Position numbers and translations under genes: made by a program
NCBI GenBank assembly: GCA_037976565.1
Contig: CP137680.1
Location: 30,091,694 to 30,155,693 of the forward strand
DNA: 64,000 nucleotides
Direction: 5' to 3'
From: Mesocentrotus franciscanus
Lineage: Eukaryota > Echinodermata > Echinoidea > Camarodonta > Strongylocentrotidae
In this document: in pieces, positions 23,989 to 35,504 of the stretch
How the letters are laid out: every line of letters begins with the position of its first letter
Numbering within the stretch: the first letter of the stretch is position 1
The notes under the pieces: model-generated
Told to the model about the DNA's origin: nothing
What the model saw: only the letters and a program-made list of their open reading frames with translations
The model's database searches: none

Positions 23989-25480
23989 GATAATAAATGC
24001 ATCTATCAAGGTATCTTCTCCCAGCTCCATATTTTCTCACACATCTCTGTTACTCTGTCATTCTAGTACACCCTTACAGTTTCATTCAACTCCTTCTCTG
24101 AATGTTCCCCTCCCAGTTGGTTCTTGGTTTCCCTCTTGACCTGGTGCCTAACATCATGTATCTCGAGCAGAATGAACTGCTCCACATCAATATATCTGCT
24201 TTGATGTATAATGATTTATATAACTGCCGTTTGGAAACGTTTTTCCGCCATCTACGGTCAATTGATATTTCTTTATTTATGTATTGATTTAATCAAACAT
24301 GGAATAAATACACTTGTTAACATAATATTCCCTATTTTACTACCGTTCACATTCACGTGGGTTTTATTTTCTACTAGATCGCAGAATGCAACCCACAACA
24401 TCGAGAAATATTATGTTTTTCGTGAATCATTGAGGCAGAATTCAAGGTGTGAATCCGATGTTTTGAATGATTGCATTTTTTCCATCTTGGCAGAGTGATT
24501 GTGTAGAATGTAGTATACTAAACTGATTGGAACTGTCATCTAATTGAATTGGGTCGGACAGTATAGCCGAATGAGCTTTGCGCTTTCCCACACCCTTCTC
24601 ACAAATATTTGTAAATATTGGACGGGATAGTATCCTCAATGATATACGGAATTCCCCATCCTCTGATGTGCTACATCATTCTCTGTCTCGTCTTGTACTC
24701 TCGATTCTCCTTTTATTTTTAGCACTTGATTCCTTTATTGTTCATAGCTAGATATCGTGGTCTCGTATTCTCCGCAAAAAGGAATGTTTTATTTGTGTTC
24801 GTGTACGATTACAGAAGAGGCTCGTGTCTAGGTAGCTTGGTTCGTACCGCTCTATTTTTGTTACATTTGCAAGCCTGACTCTGTGATGACAAACATCCCG
24901 TAATTCATTCTCCTGCTCGAGATACATGGTGATATAGGAGGTCAAAATAAAGGAGGACCCAGGGGGTGCCATATTAAAACAGAGTACAGAGAAATAACAC
25001 GACGAGAAACTGGGCTTCGTACAATTTGTACAGAAAGAGGTCGAGAGGTCGTGTACTTTTTATTTCCTTGGTCTCTTTTATATAGCATTAGGTCACGATA
25101 GTCCTCGATTTGATGTTCTTCTCTAATGTTTATACCGATTCTTTTACATGATACATTCCAAGTCTTGAAATAGAATTTGTAAAACAATACGCACAATTAA
25201 TTATTTAACAGATATGATTGGTTTACCATGTCCGATAAAAAGTTATGTGAAATGAGTCTTATTGACCAAGGGTAACCACAGCAGTATCAATAGTGCTCTT
25301 TTTGCGGGTTTTCTTGTCGCTCTGTTTCCTTCTATGTCTCTCTCTCTTTCTTCACCTTCTCTCCATTCCTCCTCTGTTGAAGCTCGGCCTTTGGTGCTCA
25401 AAGTTCATAACGGATTAATCTTCATAACCGTTTGTACGCACTAACAGTATTTCTTCCCGTTAGATTTACGACTGGCAGAC

Positions 25481-25612
25481 TTAACTGGGATACAAAGTGC
25501 ACATTCTCCACTCCCTGGGTAGCATTCCAGCTATCGCCTTTTTACGGACGTGCAATCACACTGACCTTAGCATCGTACCGGATACCCATTTAGTACCTGA
25601 GTGGAGAGGAAC
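25481..25612 (-). mobile_element. SINE body fragment, copy H
   Basis: On the minus strand, CTCTCCACTCAGGTACTAAA, then TGGGTATCCGGTA, and further on GGGAGTGGAGAATGTGC, match the body of the other SINE copies. The tRNA-like head is missing. Confidence 0.6.
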
Positions 25613-26098
25613 AGTGTAGATATGCATTGAAATGTGTAATGCATTTCAAAGTGCTAGATAACACTATTGGCATCATTGACTTGACAGTGAAAATATCTTT
25701 ACCGGTTGTGTGACAGTTGGGTATTGTACCCTTGGTACAGTATTAGCCCTGTAATCACACTTGTGATGTTAACGTTCTTGAATTGCTTAACTGATGAGAA
25801 AAGGCACTCTAAAATTGATGCAACAGAAAGGTGAATTCTTAATGAGAAAGTTAATGAAATTAAACGAAGCACAAAGCGAGGGCAATGGTGTGTTTAATTG
25901 GCTAATTGATGGTCCATATATCAGTTATGGTGACCCCATACTGTAAATGATATGGGTCGTTCTATAGCCTTTTTTGATTGAAGGTCACAGCGCCAATAAT
26001 TGCCATTGCATTTAACGGTCGAATTTGCACAATTGATCGTATCGAATCATATACGGTTGGATGATGTATTGCATTTATTCTGAATATCGATACTCGCT

Positions 26099-26099
<1 letters not shown>

Positions 26100-26132
<33 letters not shown>

Positions 26133-26149
26133 ATCTCTCTTTCTCTAAT

Positions 26150-26194
<45 letters not shown>

Positions 26195-26290
26195 CTGTCT
26201 CTTAGTCCCTCTTCTCTATTCAAATGTCTCGTTTGGCTCTCTCTGCTCTGTCCTCTCTTTCTCTCTCTCTCTTTCGATCTCTTTTTTTTC
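26100..26290. repeat. CT microsatellite region
   Basis: Several CT runs with TTTAT and GTC interruptions. The Ser/Leu frames through it are compositional. Confidence 0.92.
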
Positions 26291-26499
26291 TCTCCCTATT
26301 AATTTCATACTTATCCCTTTCGATTTTTTTCTCTTTTCTTTCCATGATCGTAAAATACTTCCATTTCAATCTATTTTTTGTATTATTCTCATTTTATACT
26401 AAATTGTCCCAACCTCCTACAGGCCGCCCATTATTACATCCCTTTGATCCCTCTCTATTCCTCCTCCCCTCTCTAAACCTTTAACTTCTCTTCTGTATC

Positions 26500-27500
26500 A
26501 ACCTCAATCTGTTTTGACCCTTAGTTTTCCCCCACTTTCAGTACACGATGCCTCTAATTCTTCATCGGGGACAATTTGGATGACGTTTGAAGTTTGTTCG
26601 AACACCTTGATTTGAATTTTGTTTTTTTAATACATCCAGAAACACGATGCTGGAAAAAGAAATGTTGAATTAGAAATCAAATCGTCCCTTGATGTCAATT
26701 TCCACAACTCATGGCTATTTGATGAACAATACTATTCGGCTTTGGGTGTTAAATTGAGCTTGGTAATATTTTCTTGTAATAATATTGATGCATTGTCAAT
26801 AGGTGACCAATTTCATAAGGTTAGTTGGATAGTTGTATTTCAGGGATGGTCATTCATAATACTTAGATGTAGAATAAAGGAAACATGAACCTTATTCTTT
26901 TAAGAGTATAGGTTTTTTTTCTCGGTCTTATAATGCAAAAAATTAGAGGTTAATTAAATTAAAGGTAAATACAAACTACATACGAATACAAACACAATGT
27001 ATGTTATAACATTGGTGGATGGAGGGAAGGGGGTCTTCCTCTGAATGTGTTGTGTGCACTTTCTTGAAGTTAAGCACAAAATACAAAATGCATCTTAAAA
27101 TGTGATTGCCCCTTCTTAGAGAGAGAGAGAGAGAGAGAGCAAGAAGGACATTTCACAGCACATTTGCCATGCCTAAATATAGTTTCCAATTACCAAGTCA
27201 GATTTCGTCATTATATATGTATTCAATTATATCATAAATAAGAAGTCATTTTCATTTCCATAAGAAGCAATTTTATTCTATTTTATTTCATGTTTTATTA
27301 TTTCAACACGGAAACATTTGCTTCAGCTGAAGGCCGTTTATTTTGCTATTCCGCGCATTTAAATCTAATGCCAAAGCCAAGGTTACAGAGAATGTTCACA
27401 CTACACGCTTAAAGTTAAGAGATGATTCCAAATTATGTTCGCTTTGAAATTTGCTTTCATTCCACACGTAATGCGCGTTGTGTTAGTAATTACAATGGGA
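26500..27500. other. Anonymous non-coding stretch
   Basis: AT-rich, with a short GA run at 27119-27139. No gene evidence. Confidence 0.35.
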
Positions 27501-27538
27501 TGAGCGTTCTAAGTCCAATATTGTGCCTTAGTAAATGA

Positions 27539-27549
27539 TGTAATAATAA

Positions 27550-27594
<45 letters not shown>

Positions 27595-27770
27595 TAATAA
27601 TAATAATATCAACAACATTGATATTAATACATGATAAAAATTTAAACAATAATAATGATAATAATGATAATAATAATAATAAAGATAACACTGATAATAA
27701 TAATAATATCAATAATGATAATACTGTAGTAGCAATAATAACAATGATAACAATATGAATAATAATAATG
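27539..27770. repeat. AAT/ATA microsatellite
   Basis: Long AATAAT array degraded with GAT and ATC triplets. It directly abuts the left end of the repeat at 27771. Confidence 0.9.
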
Positions 27771-28154
27771 ATAAGGCATCGTTTAACAATGTTAAATCTG
27801 AGATGCATGGCCCTACGTGTTATCAGTGTCTGTGATATGGTGTAATATTGAAGCCCTAAAAAAAATCGCGCTTCAAAATGATCAAGAAGTGCCTAAAAAA
27901 GGTAAAAATCTTTGAGTGACCGGTTTTACCATACTCGTTTTCCCCAATAGACTGTAGTGTAATGAAAACCGTTAGGAAAACGCAAAATTTAGTTTCGATT
28001 TCCAATCATAAATATCTTGATAATCAGACAGGCGATCGGCTTGTAAAAGTCATGGGGTTCCTGACTGACCTAAAGGTTTATAATTATCATGGAGCATGAG
28101 CTAAATCCAGGATTTTGTTTCAGAATCTGAGACAAAGTTACCGGATCCCTTTAA
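27771..28154. mobile_element. TTAA-ended MITE, family 3, copy 1
   Basis: It matches the inverted copy at 31556-31940 end to end, including CATCGTTTAACAATGTTAAA, GATCAAGAAGTGCCTAAAAA and CAGGCGATCGGCTTGTAAAA. The right end is GGATCCCTTTAA. The left end (ATAAGGCATC) has lost the expected TTAAAGG where it meets the AAT microsatellite. No ORF. Confidence 0.8.
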
Positions 28155-28227
28155 TTAAAACTATACATATAGCTACATTTCTTTTGCTCAAGTATCCATC
28201 CCAGGGTATGCTCAAGGCACCACAAAC

Positions 28228-28441
28228 TATCATATTATTATTACCCTGGTTTTAGCCCTGCTGCCCTAAGGCGCTGAAAGCATATTAAGGAATCATTCCT
28301 ATTTAAATTAACATCACTTGGGTGGATAGTGGCAAATGTGCATTAATGTCTTGCCAAAGGACACTAATGCCGCGGCGGGTCTTGAACCGCAAACCATGTG
28401 ATCCACAGCCCGATGACATATCCACTTGACCACGACACCTC
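28228..28441 (-). mobile_element. tRNA-headed SINE, copy B
   Basis: Minus-strand head AGGTGTCGTGGTCAAGTGG with an A box. The B box is degraded to GGTTCAAGACC. A body with TTTGGCAAGACATTAATG follows, and an ATTATTATT tail at the left edge. Confidence 0.82.
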
Positions 28442-28925
28442 TGACGAAAACGAAATGAATATTAGTTTACGCAACCCTGTTCACCCTTGTATACGAATGT
28501 CATTGTTTACCTAAAGAATATATTATTTAAAACGTGATTGATTGTGTATGTTTATACATACAGCTTTAAAGAGAAACAATTCTCATCTGGAACGTATATA
28601 ACATCCAATTAACCATGGTACTGTAGATAAAGCCGCGGTGAATAAATCGTAGGATGTTTGAAATCATTTCTAAACGGGAAAATAAACTTGTTCTCTTGTG
28701 ACCTAGCACGTCTTGTTTCGCATTGCTTACGAGGAGCTTCTGACAAGATGGAAAACATGAAATAATCAAAAGAGGGATTTGACTCGGAGAGGCGTGTTGA
28801 GAGTTTTGATGAAGGGCTTATAGTCTGTCTGCGTTATCCTTTCTAATATTCCTTTCGTATCTATACTAACGCTAATTGATCGACATTGCGTGTATGTAGA
28901 GATCAAACTAAATAATTGTCCGAAG

Positions 28926-29190
28926 ATAATGATAATAATAATAATAATAATAATAATATGGATATTTATATAGCGCCGGTATCCGCCAGGCTCTGACGCT
29001 CATGGCGCTGTACACACATTACCCTGGTCATAGCCGAGCTGTCAAAGTAACTAGCGCTCGAGCATATCAGATACCCATTTACACCTGGGTGGAGAGTGGC
29101 AAATGTAGATTAACGTCTTGTCAAAGGACATTAGTGCCGCGGCGGGACTTCAACCCCGTACCTTGTGATCTGCAGTCGGGTGACAAGTCA
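28926..29190 (-). mobile_element. tRNA-headed SINE, copy C
   Basis: AAT tail at 28929-28960, then the conserved TATATAGCGCCGG 3' end, a body with ACACCTGGGTGGAGAGTGGC and a diverged head (GGGGTTGAAGTCCCGCCGCG). The first bases of the head are lost or too diverged to align. Confidence 0.82.
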
Positions 29191-29214
29191 AAGCTTTTTA
29201 TATTGAACCTATGA

Positions 29215-29752
29215 GACAATCGTCCTTGGAAAAATTAAGAATCGACATAAAAAGAAGGTTTAAAGATTGTTATGTTTTCTTTTTTATCTCCCTTTCTTCA
29301 TGTACATAGAAACAATTGTAACCATATTTCAGCAAACTTAGAACGGTCCTTTATAAAGATGTACTTTTATGATCATCGCTTTACAACAAGTCCTTATTTT
29401 AATTAAAAAGAGCAATCCCAGAAAATCGCTCGAATAAGTTGCAGAAGGTTTATCTTGAAAGATAAGACTAACAGAGTATCATTCTGTAGTTAGAAGCTGA
29501 TTTACTAGAAATTTTAAGTATTTAATGAATAATATGCCTTTTTCCCCCGCTCTTAATGCCCTGGCTTATTGTTCTCAGTCCTATTTTCTATTTTATATCT
29601 TATCTTTATTTATATTTTGCGGTAATCGATCATTTGAGGAGTCATTTTACTGTTCTATATTATTGTGCTATTATTGTGAAGGTACATATCATAAGATTTA
29701 TATGGAGGATTAGGGCGTCATGTTTTTGATAAACCTACTTGTTCATTTGATA
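29215..29752. other. Anonymous non-coding stretch
   Basis: No exon or repeat recognised. Confidence 0.3.
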
Positions 29753-30586
29753 TACAGAGTGACCCTAAAAAAATTAAACCCAAGATGGTTGATAAATTAC
29801 TCAAGAATTCTAATTTTTTTTCTTCAATAATTTAGAAAATCATTGGAACGCTCATTTCAGTTTCTTTCATATGACACCAAAACTACGATCAAGAAATCAC
29901 GCATGACCGATATCAGACAGTCTGAAGTTGAAATGTCAGAAACCCAATAGTCCAAAAAAAGCGATGGTTGCTATATTTGGTTCATTATGCATATGCAAGA
30001 AAATAGAAGGGTATGGAAAAATTTCTCATTGGAAATACACATCATTTTAGAAGCTAATAATCTGATATTCCACACGGCACCATAATCATGATGGAAGAAG
30101 GACGCTGGGATTGATCAGGCACTATCTTTAATAGGTATGGCGAATTGACATTTGTTCGACTGCCTCATTTCATTTCCTAAAACAAAATGGCATGTACCCA
30201 ACCAATTGCAAATTATACTACCTGCTCCCTCATACGTGATCCTTTCATTATGATTATGTTCTCACATAAAAGAAGAGAATATGAGTTTTTCAATGATAAC
30301 TTTAACCATTAAAAATTCCACACCATTTCCCGTCATTTCAAAACCATAATGACCCGAACGTAACAGCCATCCACTTATTTTGAGCGATTGGGTTTTTGAC
30401 ATTGCCACTTCGTCATGTCATGCGTGATTCTCGCTCATGATTCTGGTGAAATGTGAAAGAAGAGAATATAGGCTTTCCAATCATATATAAATTAACAAAC
30501 AAACAAGGAATAATGTGTAATTATCGAGTTATTTACCCATAAACTTGCCGCCTTTGCCGGTATCCTGTTAACAGGAACACCATGTA
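29753..30586. mobile_element. Probable mariner-like non-autonomous element
   Basis: The left end TACAGAGTGACCCTAAAAAA resembles mariner termini (TACAGGGTGTCCC...). The right end, read inversely, is TACATGGTGTTCCTG. TA dinucleotides sit at both edges. Inside, blocks such as ATCACGCATGAC recur in inverted form (GTCATGCGTGAT at 30416-30427), and GAAGAGAATAT occurs twice. There is no transposase ORF. The terminal repeats are weak, so this call is tentative. Confidence 0.45.
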
Positions 30587-31555
30587 TAGTGAATCTTAAA
30601 TCCTTACTTTATTCCCCACCTACGTAACTAGGTCTTAAAGTTTGACAGTGCGGGGGTTTAATGATGATGGGAAAGTTCCACTTTACTAGATAAGTTTAAT
30701 TCCGTAGATTTTCTAAGATTTATTCTTGGTGACTATGAATATGAATATGACTATTGGATTTAAGAGCAGGAGCAATCAATCACGACACATGCAATTTATA
30801 TTCGTAAACAATACGACGATTATGGTATATAACAACTTCTCCTGTAAAAAGGTAAAAAGGAAAATCAGGAAAATATAGAAAATGCATATAGATTTGACTT
30901 ATGATAAATTCAAATAATAATTTCAGGATTGATGAAAGATAAAGAAAGAAAAAGGGAGAGAGGAAGCACATATTTGAAAGATATAAAGACCGTTAAATAC
31001 CACAACAATTTAATTGTATTGCAAAACTAAATGAAATCTGTTGTAAGAGGTGCATTAAACGACTATTGAAAAATGCTTTGGGCGATCCCATCTGCTTCCA
31101 TGAAGTAGTGTACAGCAGAGAAGAAAAAGAAATGGAGATATGAGTGAAAGATAGAAGACATACGAGAAAAGAGACTTAGAGAGGGTATGTATATGTGTCC
31201 GTTTCACTCCAAAATGCAACATGTCACATTTTAAAGAGGAAGGGTTATATCCCCTTTCGGCCTGGTAAATCTACCCCTCAAATTGTTACCATCAAGTATA
31301 CGGTTTTTCAACCAGGGTGCCGCGAAAATTTGTTGGTTGTATTTAAGCCCTACTGCACTACCTGTAGCTACTGCTCCCTCTATATAGAAAACAATGCCTA
31401 AGCGGTGCCCGTTGGTCCCCATGATCCTCTTTTACTTATGTTAATTGAGAGCTGAGTTGATGAGATAACCACCTGTCAGTGACCACGCTGGGAGGTCTAA
31501 TCCCTCCTGGCCAAACTAGTGCAGACAGGCTTTAAACAAACATTTTGGAATAACC
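30587..31555. other. Anonymous non-coding stretch
   Basis: Open frames at 30780-30971 and 31195-31422 are short and unassigned. Nothing else is supported. Confidence 0.3.
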
Positions 31556-31940
31556 TTAAAGGGATCCACTAACTTTGTCTTAGATTCTGAAACAAAATCC
31601 TGGATTTAGCGCATGCTGCAATGATAATTATAAACCTTTAGGTCAGTCAGGAACCCCATGACTTTTACAAGCCGATCGCCTGTCTGATTATCAAGATATT
31701 TATGATTGGAAATCGAAAATTTTTTTTTGCGTTTTCCTAACGGTTTTCATAACACTACGGTCTATTGGGGAAAACGAGTATGGTAACACCGGTCACTCAA
31801 AGATTTTTACTTTTTTTAGGCACTTCTTGATCATTTTGAAGCACAAATTTTTGGGGCTTCAATATTACACCATATCCCAGACACTGATAACACGTAGGGC
31901 CATGCATCTCAGATTTAACATTGTTAAACGATGCCTTTAA
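31556..31940. mobile_element. TTAA-ended MITE, family 3, copy 2
   Basis: TTAAAGGGATCC at the left and GATGCCTTTAA at the right. It is 385 bp and the inverted partner of 27771-28154, with small differences only. The ends are intact, with TTAA on both sides. Confidence 0.85.
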
Positions 31941-32334
31941 CTTCATTCTGAACAAAGTATCAGAAACCGCAAAATCCCCACATGTATATCACTTCGGGTA
32001 TTTTGATGGGGAAGTGACAGAGATAGTAAAGTGTAATTTTCCTCGGTCGCTTCGCTCGCTTGCAAATTTAAAAATGGGTAAGTTTCAGGCAGCGAGGTCC
32101 ATGAATATCGCCATATGATAATATGACTATACTCGGGCGCCTGACTGTCTGAATATTGTCATGATTTGGACAGCATGGCTCCCGAATATAACTTTTTTGT
32201 TGTTTTTGTTTTAATACCTAAATGAAAATTATAGAACAACAAAGTGTCTTTAAAAAAAGAACATAAATCAGGATGATTCCTAGCAAAAAAATGTATCGAA
32301 TATATGATTTTAAATCTTATCTAGTGTATATCGT
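31941..32334. other. Anonymous stretch
   Basis: Contains a TCGCTTCGCTCGCTTGC motif near 32047-32063, echoed near 32658 (CTCTTCGCTTGCTCGC). Otherwise nothing is recognised. Confidence 0.3.
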
Positions 32335-32612
32335 AGAGGTGTCGTGGTCGAGTGGATACGTCGCCGGACTGTCGATCACAAGGTCCGCGGTTCGAGTCCC
32401 GCCGCGGCACTAATGTCCTTTGGCAAGACATTGATCTACATTTGTCACACTCAACCCAGGTGATGTAAGTGGGTACCTGGCAGGAATTAATTCCTTGAAA
32501 TGCTGGAGCGCGGTAATGGCAGCTAGGCTAAAGCCGGAGTAATAATAAATGCGCCTCAAAATATAATTTCTAGATCGACGGCGCTATAGAAATGCCTATT
32601 ATTATCGTTGAC
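32335..32612 (+). mobile_element. tRNA-headed SINE, copy D (best preserved)
   Basis: GTAGAGGTGTCGTGGTCGAG opens a tRNA-like head with an A box (TGGTCGAGTGG) and an intact B box (GGTTCGAGTCCC). The head ends CCGCCGCGGCAC, and the body and a GCGCTATAGAAATG...ATTATTAT 3' end follow. This is the longest plus-strand copy and the most useful reference for the family. Confidence 0.88.
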
Positions 32613-33060
32613 TAAATAACATTTCTGCCATACTGAAAGTGCCATTTTTTGGTGGCTCTCTTCGCTTGCTCGCAATATGTGAGATCCAGATAGTATATTT
32701 TCGTGCAGGATGCCCTCAAGTGAAAATCAGCCCGTACGTCTTTGCGTACAAGGGACGGAAAACAAATTCGCTTTAATGAATTTTGGATAGGGGTGACGCG
32801 AAACTTATTAACTCCTCAAAGGATGCCATTACTAAAGAAAGGTTGAAAAACGTTGATCTAGTAGACGAAAGAGTGGTGCCCCGGTGACTGAGCCTACGCT
32901 ACGCCGCTGGATATATTTGATTATAGACCCGTACTGTTGTATGAATGAAAAACTGGACATTCTTGATGATACTTAATGTTTTTCCAACAAACTGTTTTCT
33001 TTCCTACCACGAGTCAATACCATCTCACTCTCTACACTAATGGTTGCATCTATTTATCTG
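32613..33060. other. Anonymous stretch
   Basis: No supported feature. Confidence 0.3.
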
Positions 33061-33067
33061 TCCCCTC

Positions 33068-33069
<2 letters not shown>

Positions 33070-33107
<38 letters not shown>

Positions 33108-33185
33108 CTCTCCCTATCTATCTATCTCTCTTTCTGTCTGTCCGTCTGTTTGTTCGCTCGCTCTCTCTCTCTCTCTCTCTCGCTG
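33070..33185. repeat. CT microsatellite region
   Basis: CT runs with CTAT and CTGT interruptions. The Ser/Leu frame is an artefact. Confidence 0.9.
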
Positions 33186-33433
33186 TTTTTGTCTCTCTAT
33201 CCTGACTCAAATGCATTGACACACTTACATTCATTGATCCATTTTTTACGGAATTTTCACAATGCCCACGAAATGTCCTTCACACGGATCTATAACATAC
33301 GACACATTAACCGCAATTAGTTGAATGGTCCTCATGACAATCAACCATTAGAAAGGTCGATGAGTAACATAATAGAAAATGAACACGGTAGTTAGCTAAC
33401 ACAGACAATTGACCTTGCTTTTAGAATTGCGCT

Positions 33434-33903
33434 TTAAAGGTACTATGTCCCATTTGCAGGCCAAAGAAATGAAAAGGTTAAATTCCAACGGCATTTGAAA
33501 GACAATACTAATTTAGAACTTCTCTAAACAAAAGGGGGCGTTAAAATGTCTTTAAGTGGGAAAAACGACTATTAGTTGTCGAATCGACTTAGGAACTACA
33601 GAGCCAGTAAGTAATAGTCTGATTTTTCAGACCATTGTACCGAATGGTCGTACGTTTTATGCTGCGCAAAGATTCAATCAGTTTAATTTTGGCCATTACA
33701 AAAGTGGGTTATTGATGTAGACAAATGCTCATGTACCCTTTACAGCTCATTTAATGTATGTTATTACCAAAGATGAAAAAGCCAGTTAGTCACTCAATAG
33801 TGTCTGACAGTGAAGTCTAGCAAGTAAATGGGTTTCCTTGCATAATTTGAATACAGTTCTACAGAATTTGATGTTGGCTGCAAAAGGGACATAGTATCTT
33901 TAA
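33434..33903. mobile_element. TTAA-ended MITE, family 2, copy 2
   Basis: TTAAAGGTACTATGTCCC at the left and GGGACATAGTATCTTTAA at the right. It is inverted relative to copy 1 at 14705-15239 and about 65 bp shorter. Non-coding, with TTAA on both outer edges. Confidence 0.87.
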
Positions 33904-34183
33904 CATGTAAGGGGGTTATGAATATTGTTTGTAGATAGTGTGTGAAGAATCAATAAAAATAATGGTAGTCAAAACTTTTTTATAGAGCTCATTTTCGATT
34001 GCTGGAAAAAACCAATGTGCCTAACAATCATCATTTCAAATTCAACATAATTACATTTCACCAAAAAAAAAATCGAATTACAAACAAACTAATAAAATTG
34101 TCATGATTTAATACATTTTCAATTTATGTTATTCAAGAAAGACCCTCACAAGCATAACAAAACATACAAACAAACAAGCAATC

Positions 34184-34450
34184 TAATGCCTGAGTCACAC
34201 CTTTGCGTATTTGGCTTGCGTATTGCTGCGTTTCTATGGCAAGCCATTTTAACATTTATTCCTATTTCTTGATATCAAGAGATTAATTCTTATTATCAAG
34301 AAATCGAATTCTTGATATCAAGAATTACCATTGCTTTACAACAGAAAATCATTTCTTGATATCAAGAAATAGGAATAAATTTTAAAACGGCTTGCCATAG
34401 AAACGCAGCAATACGCAAGCCAAATACGCAAAGATGTGACTCAGGCATTA
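34184..34450. mobile_element. Near-perfect palindromic MITE
   Basis: Arms of about 95 bp beginning TAATGCCTGAGTCACA are complementary with only about three mismatches. They contain GCGTATTTGGCTTGCGTATT and TTCTATGGCAAGCC. The centre holds three perfect TCTTGATATCAAGA palindromes (about 34267, 34309 and 34353) and one degenerate copy. Terminal TA could be a TA target duplication. The high arm identity suggests a young insertion (inference). Confidence 0.88.
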
Positions 34451-34516
34451 GGGTACCAGCAACTATGAGAGCAGGTAAGTTACAAAAGTAACACATATTT
34501 CGGTTTGAAGCTCTCC

Positions 34517-35504
34517 TCATAGGAGCTCACAAGACCAAGAGCCCATTAAACCAAGTTCCTACGAGACCAAATGTCCACAAGATTGCTAGCCCACAAGACC
34601 GAGAGCTCATGGACCAATAGCCCATCAGACCGTGAGCTCATCAGACCGTGAGCCCACAAGACAGAGAGCACCAAAGACAGAGAGCCCACGAGGCTGCGAG
34701 CGCACGAGACCAATATCCTACAAGACCGAAAGTCCACGAGACAAAGAGACCACAAGACCAAGAGCCCACGAGACTAATAGACCATGAGACCGAGAGCCTA
34801 CCAGAACGAGAACCCACCGGACCGAGAGCCAACCAGACCGTGAGCCCACCAGACCGGGAGCCCACCAGACCAAGAGCACGTAAGACCATGAGCCCACAAG
34901 ACCGATGGCCCATGAGACTGAAATCCCATGAGTCCATGAGCCAATTAGACTGAGAGCCCACAAGACCGTGAGCCCACCAGACCGAGAGCCCAGTACCAGA
35001 CCAAGAGCACGTAAGACCCTGAGCCCACAAGACCGAGAGCCCATGAGACCAAGAGCCAATGAGACCGTGAGCCCATGAGACTGTGAGCCCACAAGACCGA
35101 GAGCCCATGAGACTGTGAGCCCATGAGACCGTGAGCCCATGAGACCGTGAACGCACAAGACAGAGAGCCCATGAGACCAAGAGCCCATGAGACAAATATC
35201 CTACAAGACCGAAAGTCCACGAGACAAAGAGATCACAAGACCAAGAGCACACGAGACTGAGAGCCTTCCAGACCGAGAGCCCACCAGACCGTGAGCCCAC
35301 CAGACATCGAGCCCACCGGACCAAGAGCCTATGAGACTGTGAGCCCACAATACCGAGAGCCCATGAGACCAAGAGCCAATGAGACTGAAACCCCTTGAGA
35401 CCGAGAGCCCATGAAACCAAGAGCCCATGACACCGTGAGCCCATGAGACCGTAAACCCACAAGACTGAGAGCCCATGAGACCAATATCCTACAAGACCGA
35501 AAGT
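34517..35504. repeat. 16-bp minisatellite, left block (about 60 units)
   Basis: The unit is AGACCGAGAGCCCATG with frequent C/T and GA/GT variants. A marker variant (CCAATATCCTACAAGACCG, then AAAGTCCACGAGAC) recurs near 34700 and 35185 and at 35477, a sign of segmental duplication within the array. Because 16 is not a multiple of three, all frames cycle through the same codons and stay open, giving artefactual Gly/Ser/Leu/Trp frames on the minus strand of up to 356 codons. Confidence 0.95.

Larger units (their letters stand above)
23528..25760. mobile_element. 2.2-kb segment bounded by about 70-bp inverted repeats
   Basis: The left edge reads GGTTAATACTGTGCCCAGGG, then TACAACGCCCAACTGTCACA (23530-23610). 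The reverse complement of the right edge (25675-25760) reads GGCTAATACTGTACCAAGGG, then TACAATACCCAACTGTCACA. This is consistent with terminal inverted repeats of a DNA transposon or two inverted copies of one short repeat. Between them lie a GA run, a 17-bp inner inverted match and a SINE fragment. No transposase was recognised, and the outer limits and target duplication are unresolved. Confidence 0.55.

Noticed and set aside
35475..35504. Start codon for the LINE frame upstream of 35505
   Set aside because: The ATG is in the minisatellite flank. The frame is open only by chance across the insertion junction.
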